From contig NZ_CP124681.1 of NCBI RefSeq assembly GCF_029961765.1, positions 434,001 to 498,000 of the forward strand: a stretch of 64,000 bases of DNA. The letters are read 5' to 3'. Shown here in pieces: positions 37,901 to 45,448 of the stretch. Under the pieces are notes generated by a model. It ran no database searches and was not told where the DNA came from. It saw nothing but the letters and a program-made list of their open reading frames with translations. How positions within the stretch are numbered: the first letter of the stretch is position 1; each line of letters begins with the position of its first letter. A program made the position numbers and the translations under genes. Source of the stretch: Nocardioides sp. QY071 (GTDB taxonomy: Bacteria > Actinomycetota > Actinomycetes > Propionibacteriales > Nocardioidaceae).

Positions 37901-38518
37901 GACGTCCTCGTCGGCGACCGCGCGGCCGTCGTACGCGAGGACGTGCGGCGCCGCCTCGGCATCGAGCCCCACCAGAAGGCGATCCTCTACGCCCCCACGT
38001 GGCGCGACGACCAGGCCACCAACTGGCGCGCGGCCGACGCCGTCCACCACCTCGACGTCGCCTCCGCGGCCCGCGAGCTGGGCCCCGACTACGTCCTGCT
38101 GCTGCGCGGCCACCGGTTCCACAACCCCTCCGGCGACGGCGCCGGGGCCACGCGCTTCCTCGACGTCACCGAGTACCCCGAGATCAACGACCTGATCCTC
38201 GCCGCCGACGCCGCCGTGCTCGACTACTCGTCGCTGCGCTTCGACTTCGCCCTCACCGACCGGCCGATGGTCTTCCTGGTCCCCGACCTCGACACCTACG
38301 TCGGCGGTGTGCGCGGCTTCCTCTACGACTACGGCCCGACCGCCCCCGGCCCCCACGTCGACACCGCCGAGCAGGTCGTCGACCTGCTGCGCGACCTCGA
38401 CGGACTACGGCGGCGGTACGCCGGCGAGGTGGCCGCCTTCCACGAGCGGTTCAGCCGTTTCATGGACGGGCACGCCGCCGAGCGGGTGGCGGCGGCCTTC
38501 TTCGGGACCGAGATCTAG
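34931..38518 (+). CDS. Large GT2 / CDP-polyol glycerophosphotransferase-like polymerase
   Basis: 1195 residues in three parts. Residues about 45-330 are a GT2-type domain (VTVVLPVSDDDTTRIGTCLD) in which the usual DxD region reads VVTNAGDDFVHTG. About 380-790 is a beta-rich linker of unknown role. About 830-1195 is a TagF/TarL-type polymerase: LQTFHGYPSKSMG carries the catalytic His, then GYPRDDVL, YAPTWRDD and LAADAAVLDYSSLRFDFAL, the classic CDP-glycerol/ribitol transferase motifs. It probably polymerises or primes polyol phosphate of a wall teichoic-type polymer at the membrane. An Arg-rich N-terminus (RGRLRGPVGRATRRFRG) may bind lipid. GTG 34931 follows GGAAGGA. First gene of the island. 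Confidence 0.82.
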   Translation: MALDRARAQQGLIRLAKAGPGRLRGPVGRATRRFRGEFSGPLVTVVLPVSDDDTTRIGTCLDSLKVQTHRNLEVLVVRFGRHERVTATVREHAAADWRIKTRIKVERSLAAARNAGVAAAAGELVVVVTNAGDDFVHTGIERLVEAHARSGSPVVVGAMREPDIAGWIPDSAYDAAHHTPVRGTTLAATPVAVTDLGLGNKLFTRAAWRQTGLRFSEDFPDGADVALGLLERASAFDLLADFTYIPTDRRDGVQVGTVPDVLSGLAGWIDRNDHTWHRVEALGLPEVREWFLWGVLDTAVQPLIADVERADEHQWQTLRDHVAMLLDAADEHVWARLNAEARVKLWLLRNNHRKALEDFLGARLFTRGNRPTEVRDGKVWALLPHHDDAELAIPPELFEMTADETRFRAMLREARWVDATTLELTVFAAVDFVHMSTTPAITCALVESATGQRVPLQIRQFRDARANQALRRHQDFSWGAFDAVVPVADVVAATTDGTGTWVLEVDIDVDGVRRTGAVPLIDEQASAGFIGRDHLAPRPVAGSVVAFNPRSDVVGLRIRPDSGPRLRSLTVQGRTVEGTLVPAATEITGLRVTQGTQQVRAELTTTPSGERAFRLQLPAAWSGQRRWQVQALTAEGREIPLGWAAGAPQWLGVGEGELVGSRTPSGDTELYETAGTLVVDDLLVEGLRLDVTARWLGAAPGQDARIVLLTQVGGTEVLATDLPPAAADGTVRVSLTLTADRWGLGERPLAPAWFWLAVTIGGTTTRSLLGEAGIDRLHHFMVGTGHRSYSARVVQEGRVAGIELLPPVPVDERVPYGQTQLQEWYADGDIPLEPDAVYFQSYVGATATDSQLALHHELRRTRPDLTLYWGVASAASWVPEGAVPVVMTTREWYRVLAAAGQLCMNIDPERWFRKRPGQRLLQTFHGYPSKSMGIRMWDAKHYPPRRIELELARTSQQWDLILTPDPDMDQFYRREYAYDGAIHSEGYPRDDVLVGDRAAVVREDVRRRLGIEPHQKAILYAPTWRDDQATNWRAADAVHHLDVASAARELGPDYVLLLRGHRFHNPSGDGAGATRFLDVTEYPEINDLILAADAAVLDYSSLRFDFALTDRPMVFLVPDLDTYVGGVRGFLYDYGPTAPGPHVDTAEQVVDLLRDLDGLRRRYAGEVAAFHERFSRFMDGHAAERVAAAFFGTEI

Positions 38519-38521
38519 GAT
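38516..38521 (+). promoter_or_regulatory. -10 element overlapping the polymerase stop codon
   Basis: TAGGAT starts with the TAG stop of the 1195-aa gene and is followed by six bases and ATG 38528, so the sulfotransferase-like operon can start its own leaderless transcript. Confidence 0.45.
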
Positions 38522-38527
38522 CACCCG

Positions 38528-39700
38528 ATGCGCTCTGTCGACCTGCCCGACGCCCTCCCGGACGGCTCGCGGTTCCTCCACATCGGGCTTCCGAAGACGG
38601 GGACGACCGCGCTGCAGGGCGCACTCGACCGAGCCCGTCCAGAGCTCGAGGCGCTCGGCGCCCACAACGTCAACCATGGCCGGCACGAGATGCGGGTCGG
38701 GCAGGTCGCCGCGGGCGGGCTCGCCGAGTTCTGGCAGGGCGCCTGGGAGAAGCGTTGGCAGGCACTGGCCACGGAGTTCCGCGAGTCCGACGCCCGCTGC
38801 ACGTTCTGGTCGAGCGAGTCGTTGAGCCATGCCCGGGGCGAGCGGGTCGCCTATCTCGCCGACCAGCTCGGGTCCGACACCCATGTCGTCGTCACGTTGC
38901 GGCCGTTGGCGCCGCTGATGGTGTCCCAGTGGCAGCAGTGGCTGCGCCGGCGCGGAACCCAGTCGCTGGACGAATGGGCGGTCAACCAGTTCGACGCGGT
39001 CACCCCCGACGGCGAGGTGACCATCGACTACCTCAGGTTCATGCCGTCGCTGCACCGGTTCAGCCTGCGTCGCATCGTCGAGGAGTGGGGCCCGGTCTTC
39101 GGCGAGGAGCGGATCGTGCTCGTCGTACCCGACCCGACCGACAGGCTGCGCAACTTCCGCGTCTTCGAGCGCCTGATGGGGGTTCCGGACATCCTGCAGC
39201 CAGTGCCCGAGGGCAACGCCTCGTTGCCCTACCCGGAGGCCGAGATGTTGCGGCACTTCAACCGCGCCTGGACCGACCACGGCGGCGACCACCCCACGTG
39301 GATGGAGGTGATCGGCGTGCTCGCGCGGATCCCGCTGCGCGACTACACCAACACTCTCGAGGCGCACCCCATCCGCGCCCCGCGGTGGGTCGCCGAGCGC
39401 GCCAACGAGTACGCCGCGGCGTGGAACTCCGCCGTCGAGGACTCCGGAGTCACCGTGGTCGGCGATCTGGCCGACCTGCTCGTCGACCCGGCCGACTACC
39501 CGGAGCGGGTCGACGTGCCGACCACCGTCGACGTCGAGAGCGCGGGCCGGCTGATGGACGTCGCGTTCACTGCCGCCCTCCAGCACGCGGCGAGGACCCC
39601 GTCCGGCGCATCCCAGACGCCCGACCTGTCGTCGTACGGCGGCCGGGAGCTGGTCCGCGAGCTCGGCCGCCGCGCCCGGCGACGGGTGGGCAGGGGATGA
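38528..39700 (+). CDS. Sulfotransferase-like protein 1
   Basis: 390 residues, P-loop sulfotransferase fold. The 5'-phosphosulfate loop is HIGLPKTGTTALQ (residues 18-30). The 3'-phosphate site fits Arg125 and Ser133 in VTLRPLAPLMVSQW, eight residues apart as in PAPS enzymes. A family-specific FWSSES (SSE at 95-97) and NASLPYPEAEMLRHFN follow. Donor PAPS is inferred; the acceptor is unknown, but the island context suggests a cell-wall glycopolymer. The C-terminus is basic, RRARRRVGRG. ATGA overlap with the next gene. It is most similar to protein 3 (41753): both share GAHNV, HExxV and the SSESLS segment, so they are likely duplicates. Confidence 0.75.
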   Translation: MRSVDLPDALPDGSRFLHIGLPKTGTTALQGALDRARPELEALGAHNVNHGRHEMRVGQVAAGGLAEFWQGAWEKRWQALATEFRESDARCTFWSSESLSHARGERVAYLADQLGSDTHVVVTLRPLAPLMVSQWQQWLRRRGTQSLDEWAVNQFDAVTPDGEVTIDYLRFMPSLHRFSLRRIVEEWGPVFGEERIVLVVPDPTDRLRNFRVFERLMGVPDILQPVPEGNASLPYPEAEMLRHFNRAWTDHGGDHPTWMEVIGVLARIPLRDYTNTLEAHPIRAPRWVAERANEYAAAWNSAVEDSGVTVVGDLADLLVDPADYPERVDVPTTVDVESAGRLMDVAFTAALQHAARTPSGASQTPDLSSYGGRELVRELGRRARRRVGRG

Positions 39701-40530
39701 GCCTGCTCCACGTGCCCGACGCCCACGCCGGGATGAACGCCTTCGCCGTGCCCACCTGGTGGGCCTCGCTGGAGGACGAGCGGGTCACCCGCGACGACGA
39801 CGAGCGGCCCGACGTCACCGTGGTCGAGGTCGACCTCGACGCCGACCGCACCCTGCTGGTCGTCGGCGCCGTCGCCGAGCTGCTGTCCGAGCCGACCCCC
39901 GAGGGCCTGGCCGCCTGGGTGGCCGAGGTCCGGGCGGTCCACACCGCCGAGGCGCCGGTGCACCTCGCGGTGTCCCTCGACGAGGTCACCTCGCTCGACG
40001 AGCTGCTCACCCTCGCCGCCGGTCGCCGCTGGCCGCGCTTCGACGTCGCCGCAGCGGCCGCCCACACCGATGCCGACCCGATCCCGCCGCAGAGCGTGCC
40101 GGGCGGCCAGGACACCGCTCGCGCGTACGCCGACGCGATCGTCGCGCAGGTCGAGGTGCTGCTGCCGCCCGCTTGGCAGACCGCCGTCGACGGCACCGCC
40201 GACGCGACCGCCTGCATCAGCCGGGCGCTCGACACCGATCCCGACCTCGGTCCCGCCGAGGCCCGGGCGATGCGCGACGCCTGCCGGGCCGCTCTCGCGG
40301 CGCTGGAGGCCGACGGGGTCACTGTCAGCGGGCCCCGCGACGCGCTGCTGTGGCCGGTCCCCGCCGAGCGCGGCCTGGTCCCGCTCGACGTGGCCGCCGA
40401 CGCCGCGCTCGAGGTGATGCTCGGCCAGGTCGAGCGGCCGGCCGACCTCGCGCCGGACCGGGCGGTCGTCGTACCCCTGGCGGAGCTGCCGGCCCGCGCC
40501 CTCCTCACCCGACTGCGGGGGACCCGATGA
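39697..40530 (+). CDS. Unrecognised 277-aa protein inside the sulfotransferase operon
   Basis: I recognise no family. The protein is acidic, has no signal peptide or membrane helix and lacks a P-loop. The N-terminal half contains VVEVDLDADRTLLVVGAVAEL and a strand-helix pattern ending GRRWPRFDVAAAAAH; the C-terminal half has a helical DTARAYADAIVAQVEVLLPP region and ends ALLTRLRGTR, a short basic tail recalling its neighbours. It overlaps both flanking sulfotransferase-like genes by ATGA, so its product is made in step with them and may be a partner or specificity subunit (inference). Confidence 0.75.
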   Translation: MSLLHVPDAHAGMNAFAVPTWWASLEDERVTRDDDERPDVTVVEVDLDADRTLLVVGAVAELLSEPTPEGLAAWVAEVRAVHTAEAPVHLAVSLDEVTSLDELLTLAAGRRWPRFDVAAAAAHTDADPIPPQSVPGGQDTARAYADAIVAQVEVLLPPAWQTAVDGTADATACISRALDTDPDLGPAEARAMRDACRAALAALEADGVTVSGPRDALLWPVPAERGLVPLDVAADAALEVMLGQVERPADLAPDRAVVVPLAELPARALLTRLRGTR

Positions 40531-41753
40531 CCGCGCCGATCACCCCGCTGCCCGACGGCACCACGCTGGTCCACATCGGGCCCTACAAGACCGGCACCAC
40601 CGCGATGCAGGGCGCGCTGTGGGAGGCCCGCGAGGCCCTCGCGACCCATGGCGTCGCCTACCCGGGCGAGCTCGCCCACGAGATGAACGCCGCCATGGCG
40701 GTCGCCCTCGGCCGGGTCGACCCCGGCAAGGACATCGACGCGTTCCGCGAGCGGTGGTACGCCATGGTCGCCGCCCTCCAGGCCGACCGGCCGCGGATCG
40801 GCGTGCTCAGCAGCGAGGTCTACTGCGAGGCCACCGACGACGGCGCCCGCACCGTCCTCGACGTGCTCGGCCCGCAGACCCATGTCGTGATCACCGTGCG
40901 CCCGATCGTGCGCCTGCTCGGCTCGCAGTGGCAGCAGTACGGCCAGAACGTCCCCGTGCCGTCGTACGGCGAGTGGCTGCGCGCGATCCTCGACCAGGCC
41001 GAAGACCCCGACGGAGGCACCGTCACCCCGTCCTTCTGGCAGCGGCACCGCCACGACCGGCTGGTCGAGCGCTGGGTCGGGCTCGTCGGCGGCGACCGGG
41101 TGAGCGTGATCGTGGTCGACGACCGCGACCACCGCGGGCTCCCGGCGGCCTTCGAGAGCCTGCTCGGGCTCCCCGACGGACTGCTGCGCCCGCCGGCCGA
41201 CAAGACCAACCGGTCGCTGACCTTCGCCGAGGCGACGCTGATGCAGGAGCTGGTCGACCGCACCGCCCGGGCGCCGTGGACCAGCGCCGACCACGGCCGG
41301 TTCATCCGCTTCGGCGCCGCCCGCGGCCTGCAGGCCGCACCGCCCGACCCCGCCGCCGAGAGGCTGCTGACCCCCGGCTGGGCGATCGACCGGGCGCTCG
41401 AGGTCGGCGCCGGCATGGCGGAGCGGATCGCGGCGTCCGGTGCGCGGGTCATCGGCGACCTCGGCCTGCTCTCCGACCGCGCGCTCGCGCCCGCCGAGGG
41501 CGAGAACGCCCCTGTCACCGCGATCGACCCCGGCGCCGCCGCGGCCCTCGCCGTCGGCATCATCAGCAAGCTGACCGGCGTCCACCCCCGCCCCGAGCAC
41601 CGCGACCTCGCGGGCCCGGTCGAGCAGGCGGTGTGGTCGCGGCACCGGGCCGTCGCCGAGCACTGCGACACCGAGCGCGACCAGGACGGCGCCCGTCGTA
41701 CGGCGGCCCGCGAGCTCGCCCGCCGCGCCCGCCGCCGGCTCGGTGAGCGCTGA
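40527..41753 (+). CDS. Sulfotransferase-like protein 2
   Basis: 408 residues. HIGPYKTGTTAMQGAL is the 5'-phosphosulfate loop (Lys21), and VITVRPIVRLLGSQWQQ carries Arg125 and Ser133 of the 3'-phosphate site. LSSEVYC (SSE at 95-97) and NRSLTFAEATLMQEL are the family blocks. FWQRHRHDRLVERW is shared almost exactly with protein 4 (44297), so these two form a subgroup distinct from proteins 1 and 3. Ends RRARRRLGER. It overlaps neighbours at both ends (ATGA, TGATG). Sulfuryl transfer to an envelope glycan is the inferred role; phosphotransfer by a related P-loop fold is not excluded. Confidence 0.75.
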   Translation: MTAPITPLPDGTTLVHIGPYKTGTTAMQGALWEAREALATHGVAYPGELAHEMNAAMAVALGRVDPGKDIDAFRERWYAMVAALQADRPRIGVLSSEVYCEATDDGARTVLDVLGPQTHVVITVRPIVRLLGSQWQQYGQNVPVPSYGEWLRAILDQAEDPDGGTVTPSFWQRHRHDRLVERWVGLVGGDRVSVIVVDDRDHRGLPAAFESLLGLPDGLLRPPADKTNRSLTFAEATLMQELVDRTARAPWTSADHGRFIRFGAARGLQAAPPDPAAERLLTPGWAIDRALEVGAGMAERIAASGARVIGDLGLLSDRALAPAEGENAPVTAIDPGAAAALAVGIISKLTGVHPRPEHRDLAGPVEQAVWSRHRAVAEHCDTERDQDGARRTAARELARRARRRLGER

Positions 41754-42886
41754 TGGACTCCCTTCCCGACGGTTCCAGGCTGCTCCACATCGGCATGCCG
41801 AAGACCGGCACCACCGCACTCCAGCACTCGCTGTGGGCCGCGCGTGCCGCGCTCGAGCAGCACGGCGCCCACAACGTCTCGCGCCGGGCCCACGAGCGGA
41901 AGGTGGCCATCACCGCGGCCGGCAACGTCCGGTCCTACTGGGGCGCCGAGCACGAGCGCTGGCAGCAGCTCGCCCACGAGTTCCGCACGTCCACGGCCCG
42001 GCGCACGTTCTGGTCGAGCGAGTCCCTGTCGCTGGCCCAGCCCGACCGCATCCGCGGGCTGCGCGAGGAGCTCGGGCCGTCGTACGTCGTCTGCACGATC
42101 CGCGCGCTCGCACCTCAGCTCGCTTCGCGCTGGCAGCAGGGCCTGCGCCGCGCCCACACCCAGCCGCTCGACGACTGGCTGCGCACCACCTTCGCCGAGG
42201 AGCCGCTCGGCGGCGTGGGTGCCGGCTTCGTCCCGGGCCAGCCGTTGCGGCGGCTCAATCCCCGCCGCGTGCTGCAGGACTGGGGTGCGGCGTTCGGCGA
42301 GGAGAACCTGGTCTTCGTCGTGCTCGACCCGACCGACCACGCGTGGCTGCTGCGCGCCTTCGAGAGCCTGCTCGGGGTCCCCCAGCTGCTCGAGCCGTCG
42401 CCGTCGCGCAACCTGTCCCTGCCGATGCCCGAGGCCGAGATGCTCCGGCACTTCGCCACCGCCTACCGCGAGCACGGCGGAGACCTCGACGCGTGGATGG
42501 CCACCGCAGGCGACACCCGCAGGATCAAGCTGCGTTCGGTCGTGGAGGCCGCGCCTCGGCACCAGACCGTGCGGGTGCCCCGGTGGGCGGCCGAGCGCGC
42601 CAACGAGTACGTCGCCGAGTGGGTCGAGGCGCTGGAGTCGTCCGGCGCCCGGGTGCTGGGCGACGTGCGCCACCTGTCCAGCGACCCCGCCTCCCACCCC
42701 GTCGAGGTCGAGGTCCCCGAGGTCGTGGACGTCGCGTCGGCCGGCCGGATGATGGAGGCGTACTTCCGCGTCGCCCTCACGCTCGCGCCCCAGTCTCCCG
42801 CCGCGACGCCTGCCCGCTCGCTCGACGCCGTCAGCGGCCGCGCCATCGTCGCCGAGCTCCGGCGCCGAATCCTCCGCCGCTCCTGA
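41753..42886 (+). CDS. Sulfotransferase-like protein 3
   Basis: 377 residues. HIGMPKTGTTALQHSLWAA is the PAPS loop, CTIRALAPQLASRWQQG carries Arg117 and Ser125, FWSSESLSLA contains SSE (88-90) and NLSLPMPEAEMLRHFA the second family block. Close relative of protein 1. Ends AELRRRILRRS, a basic tail. The ATG shares its A with the TGA of the previous gene. It is the last gene of the four-gene overlapping run; the Bcs1-like gene follows after 20 bp. Confidence 0.75.
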   Translation: MDSLPDGSRLLHIGMPKTGTTALQHSLWAARAALEQHGAHNVSRRAHERKVAITAAGNVRSYWGAEHERWQQLAHEFRTSTARRTFWSSESLSLAQPDRIRGLREELGPSYVVCTIRALAPQLASRWQQGLRRAHTQPLDDWLRTTFAEEPLGGVGAGFVPGQPLRRLNPRRVLQDWGAAFGEENLVFVVLDPTDHAWLLRAFESLLGVPQLLEPSPSRNLSLPMPEAEMLRHFATAYREHGGDLDAWMATAGDTRRIKLRSVVEAAPRHQTVRVPRWAAERANEYVAEWVEALESSGARVLGDVRHLSSDPASHPVEVEVPEVVDVASAGRMMEAYFRVALTLAPQSPAATPARSLDAVSGRAIVAELRRRILRRS

Positions 42887-42906
42887 CCCGTGGGAGACTG
42901 CCAGCC

Positions 42907-44313
42907 ATGACGAGGAATGTCGCCGTCCTGCTCGCCGGTGGTGTCGGGAGCCGGGTCGGACTCGACATCCCCAAGCAGCTGATCAAGGTCGCGGGCAAGA
43001 CCCTGCTCGAGCACACCCTGCTCGCACTGCACGACCACGCCGACGTCGACGAGGTCGTCGTGATGATGACGCCCGGCCACACCGACGCGGTGCGCGACAT
43101 CACCCGCGGCGGCGCCTACCCCAAGGTCACCGCGATCCTCGAGGGCGGCGAGACCCGCAACGACACCACCCAGCGTGCGATCGACCACCTGGCCGGGACC
43201 GGCGACGTCGCCGAGACCCGGATCCTGCTCCACGACGCGGTCCGCCCGCTCGTCACGCCGCGGATCATCGGCGAGTGCTTCACCGCGCTGGAGCGCTACC
43301 CGGCCGTCGACGTCGCCATCCCGTCGGCCGACACGATCATCGAGGTCGCCACCGACGACACCATCCGCAGCATCCCGCCGCGCGCGTCGCTGCGCCGCGG
43401 CCAGACGCCCCAGGCCTTCCGGCTCGACGTCCTCGCCCGGGCCTACGAGATCGCCGCCGGCGACCCCGACTTCACCGCCACCGACGACTGCAGCGTCGTG
43501 CTGAAGTACCTGCCCGACGAGCCGATCATCGTGGTCCACGGCGACGACCGGAACATGAAGGTCACCGAGCCGATCGACGTCTACATCGCCGACAAGCTCT
43601 TCCAGCTCACCGGCATCGACCTGCCCCGCGCGAAGGACGACGCCGGCTACCGCGCCGCGCTCGAGGGCAGGACGATGGTCGTCTTCGGCGGCAGCTACGG
43701 CATCGGTGCCGACATCGCCGAGCTCGCGCAGTCCTACGGCGCCACCGTGCTCACCTTCAGCCGGTCGACCACCAACACCGACGTGGGCCGTCGTGCCGAC
43801 GTCGCCGCCGCGGCGAAGGAGGCGATCGCCAAGGCCGGCACCATCGACTTCGTCGTCAACACCGCCGGCGTGCTGCCCCGCGGCGAGCTCCTCGAGACCA
43901 CCGAGGAGACGGTCTACGCCGCCACCGAGATCAACTACCTCGGGCCGATCTTCATCGCTCAGGAGTTCTACCCCCACCTCGCCGCCTCCCAGGGCTCCCT
44001 GCTCCTGTTCACGTCGAGCTCCTACACCCGCGGTCGCAGCGGCTACAGCCTCTACTCCTCGGCGAAGGCCGCCACGGTCAACCTGACCCAGGCGCTCGCC
44101 GACGAGTGGGCCGACGCGGGCGTGCGGGTCAACTGCATCAACCCCGAGCGGACCGCCACCCCGATGCGCACCAAGGCCTTCGGCCAGGAGGCCCCCGGCA
44201 CCCTGCTCGACTCCCAGACGGTCGCGCGCACCTCGGTCGACGTGCTCATCTCCGACCAGTCGGGGCACGTCTACGACGTCCGCAAGGACGACCCCTTCAG
44301 CCTCGGCGACTGA
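42907..44313 (+). CDS. Bifunctional ribitol-5-phosphate cytidylyltransferase / ribulose-5-phosphate reductase (Bcs1-like)
   Basis: 468-residue fusion. Residues 1 to about 235 are an IspD/TarI-type cytidylyltransferase: VLLAGGVGSRVGLDIPKQ, LLHDAVRPLVTP and MKVTEPIDV. From about 252 is an SDR domain with VFGGSYGIGADIAELA, NTAGVLPRGELLET and YSLYSSAKAA (YxxxK). The same two-domain order occurs in Haemophilus Bcs1/Acs1, which makes CDP-ribitol from ribulose 5-phosphate; it is distinct from separate TarI and TarJ (TarJ is an MDR). It should supply CDP-ribitol to the polymerase-like protein upstream. The 3' end overlaps the convergent sulfotransferase-like gene by 17 bp. Confidence 0.85.
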   Translation: MTRNVAVLLAGGVGSRVGLDIPKQLIKVAGKTLLEHTLLALHDHADVDEVVVMMTPGHTDAVRDITRGGAYPKVTAILEGGETRNDTTQRAIDHLAGTGDVAETRILLHDAVRPLVTPRIIGECFTALERYPAVDVAIPSADTIIEVATDDTIRSIPPRASLRRGQTPQAFRLDVLARAYEIAAGDPDFTATDDCSVVLKYLPDEPIIVVHGDDRNMKVTEPIDVYIADKLFQLTGIDLPRAKDDAGYRAALEGRTMVVFGGSYGIGADIAELAQSYGATVLTFSRSTTNTDVGRRADVAAAAKEAIAKAGTIDFVVNTAGVLPRGELLETTEETVYAATEINYLGPIFIAQEFYPHLAASQGSLLLFTSSSYTRGRSGYSLYSSAKAATVNLTQALADEWADAGVRVNCINPERTATPMRTKAFGQEAPGTLLDSQTVARTSVDVLISDQSGHVYDVRKDDPFSLGD

Positions 44314-45436
44314 GCCTTCCCCGCAGCCCCCCGGTCGGTACGGCGGCGGTGGGCTCCGGCGCCGCCGGTGGCGGTGCAGCAGGCGAGTGTGCGACCAGCC
44401 GCTCGGCCGCCAGCGCCAGCCCCGCGCCGAACCATGCGGCCACGCCCGCGTCGATCGCCGCAGGCGGCTCGGGGGTGGCGTCGACGCCGCTGGGCCGGGT
44501 CGCGGAGATCGAGTCGAGGTCGCCGTACACCGGAACGCCGAGATCGCGGATGGCCGCGGCCATCGCGGCCCCGATCGCGTTGGCGCGCTCGACCGCCCAG
44601 TCCGGCGTGACGAGTGGCGCCTCCCCGGGCCCGGGCGCGCGCTCCTTGAGGTGATCCTTGAGGTGGCGGAACAGTCGGACGTAGTGATCGGGCTGCAGGC
44701 CGAGGTCGGCGTAGCTGCCGTTGAAGCGGCGCAGCACCTCGGCCTCGTCGGCGGTGAGCGACCGGTTCTCCCGTGCGTCCTGGCCGGCGAGGGTCTCGCG
44801 TGACAGGCCGAGGAGCTGCTCGAAGGTGTGGGGGAGGAAGGTGTGGTCGCGGGGGTCGAGGACGACGACGATCACCCGCTCGGCGCCGACGTGACCGGAC
44901 CACCTGCGCGCGAGCGCATCATGGCGGTGCCGGTTCCAGAACTCCCGCGGCTCCGGATCGGAGACGTCGTCGGCGAGCACCATCCGCAGCCAGGCGTCGT
45001 ACGTGTGGCGACTCTGTCGCTGCAGGCCCTGCTGGTACTGCGACGACAGGATCCGGGCGAGCGGACGCAGGGTGACCACTACCCACAGGTCCTCGGCGCC
45101 GACCTCGCCGACGATCCGCGCGACCTGCTCGTCTGTGGCGTCCGAGAGGAACTCGCTGCTGAACACCCGGCGCTCGGGGCCGGGAGCGGTGAGCCCCTCC
45201 ACCACGGACCGCCACGCCTTCTCGGCCCGGGCCGGGTCGCGGCCGGCGACCATCCGGTCGGTGACGTAGCGGGCCGCCCGCGCGTCGTGCTGGCTGCGCG
45301 ACAGGTAGCGGACCCCCTGCTCCGCCGCGGCCTTCCGGGCCAGGTGGAACGCGCTTTGCAGTGCCGTCGTGCCGGTCTTGTGAGGCCCGACGTGCAGCAC
45401 GCGCGCGCCGGCGGGCAGCGGGGAGGGCGACGACAT
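44297..45436 (-). CDS. Sulfotransferase-like protein 4
   Basis: 379 residues on the opposite strand. HVGPHKTGTTALQSAF is the 5'-phosphosulfate loop (Lys20), VTLRPLARILSSQYQQG supplies Arg124 and Ser132, VFSSEFLSD the SSE motif (93-95), NRSLTADEAEVLRRFN the second block and FWNRHRHDALARRW the segment shared with protein 2. A proline/alanine-rich stretch precedes the basic end GGLRGRLSRRG. ATG 45436 is six bases after TATCCT on the minus strand, so it is probably leaderless. It closes the island and overlaps the Bcs1-like gene tail to tail. Confidence 0.75.
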   Translation of the reverse strand: MSSPSPLPAGARVLHVGPHKTGTTALQSAFHLARKAAAEQGVRYLSRSQHDARAARYVTDRMVAGRDPARAEKAWRSVVEGLTAPGPERRVFSSEFLSDATDEQVARIVGEVGAEDLWVVVTLRPLARILSSQYQQGLQRQSRHTYDAWLRMVLADDVSDPEPREFWNRHRHDALARRWSGHVGAERVIVVVLDPRDHTFLPHTFEQLLGLSRETLAGQDARENRSLTADEAEVLRRFNGSYADLGLQPDHYVRLFRHLKDHLKERAPGPGEAPLVTPDWAVERANAIGAAMAAAIRDLGVPVYGDLDSISATRPSGVDATPEPPAAIDAGVAAWFGAGLALAAERLVAHSPAAPPPAAPEPTAAVPTGGLRGRLSRRG

Positions 45437-45442
45437 GCCCCG

Positions 45443-45448
45443 AGGATA
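45443..45448 (-). promoter_or_regulatory. -10 element of leaderless sulfotransferase-like protein 4 gene
   Basis: TATCCT on the minus strand, six bases before ATG 45436. The rest of the 195-bp gap to 45632 shows a TACCGT at 45517 and an AAAGG before the next ATG but no clear operator. Confidence 0.45.
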
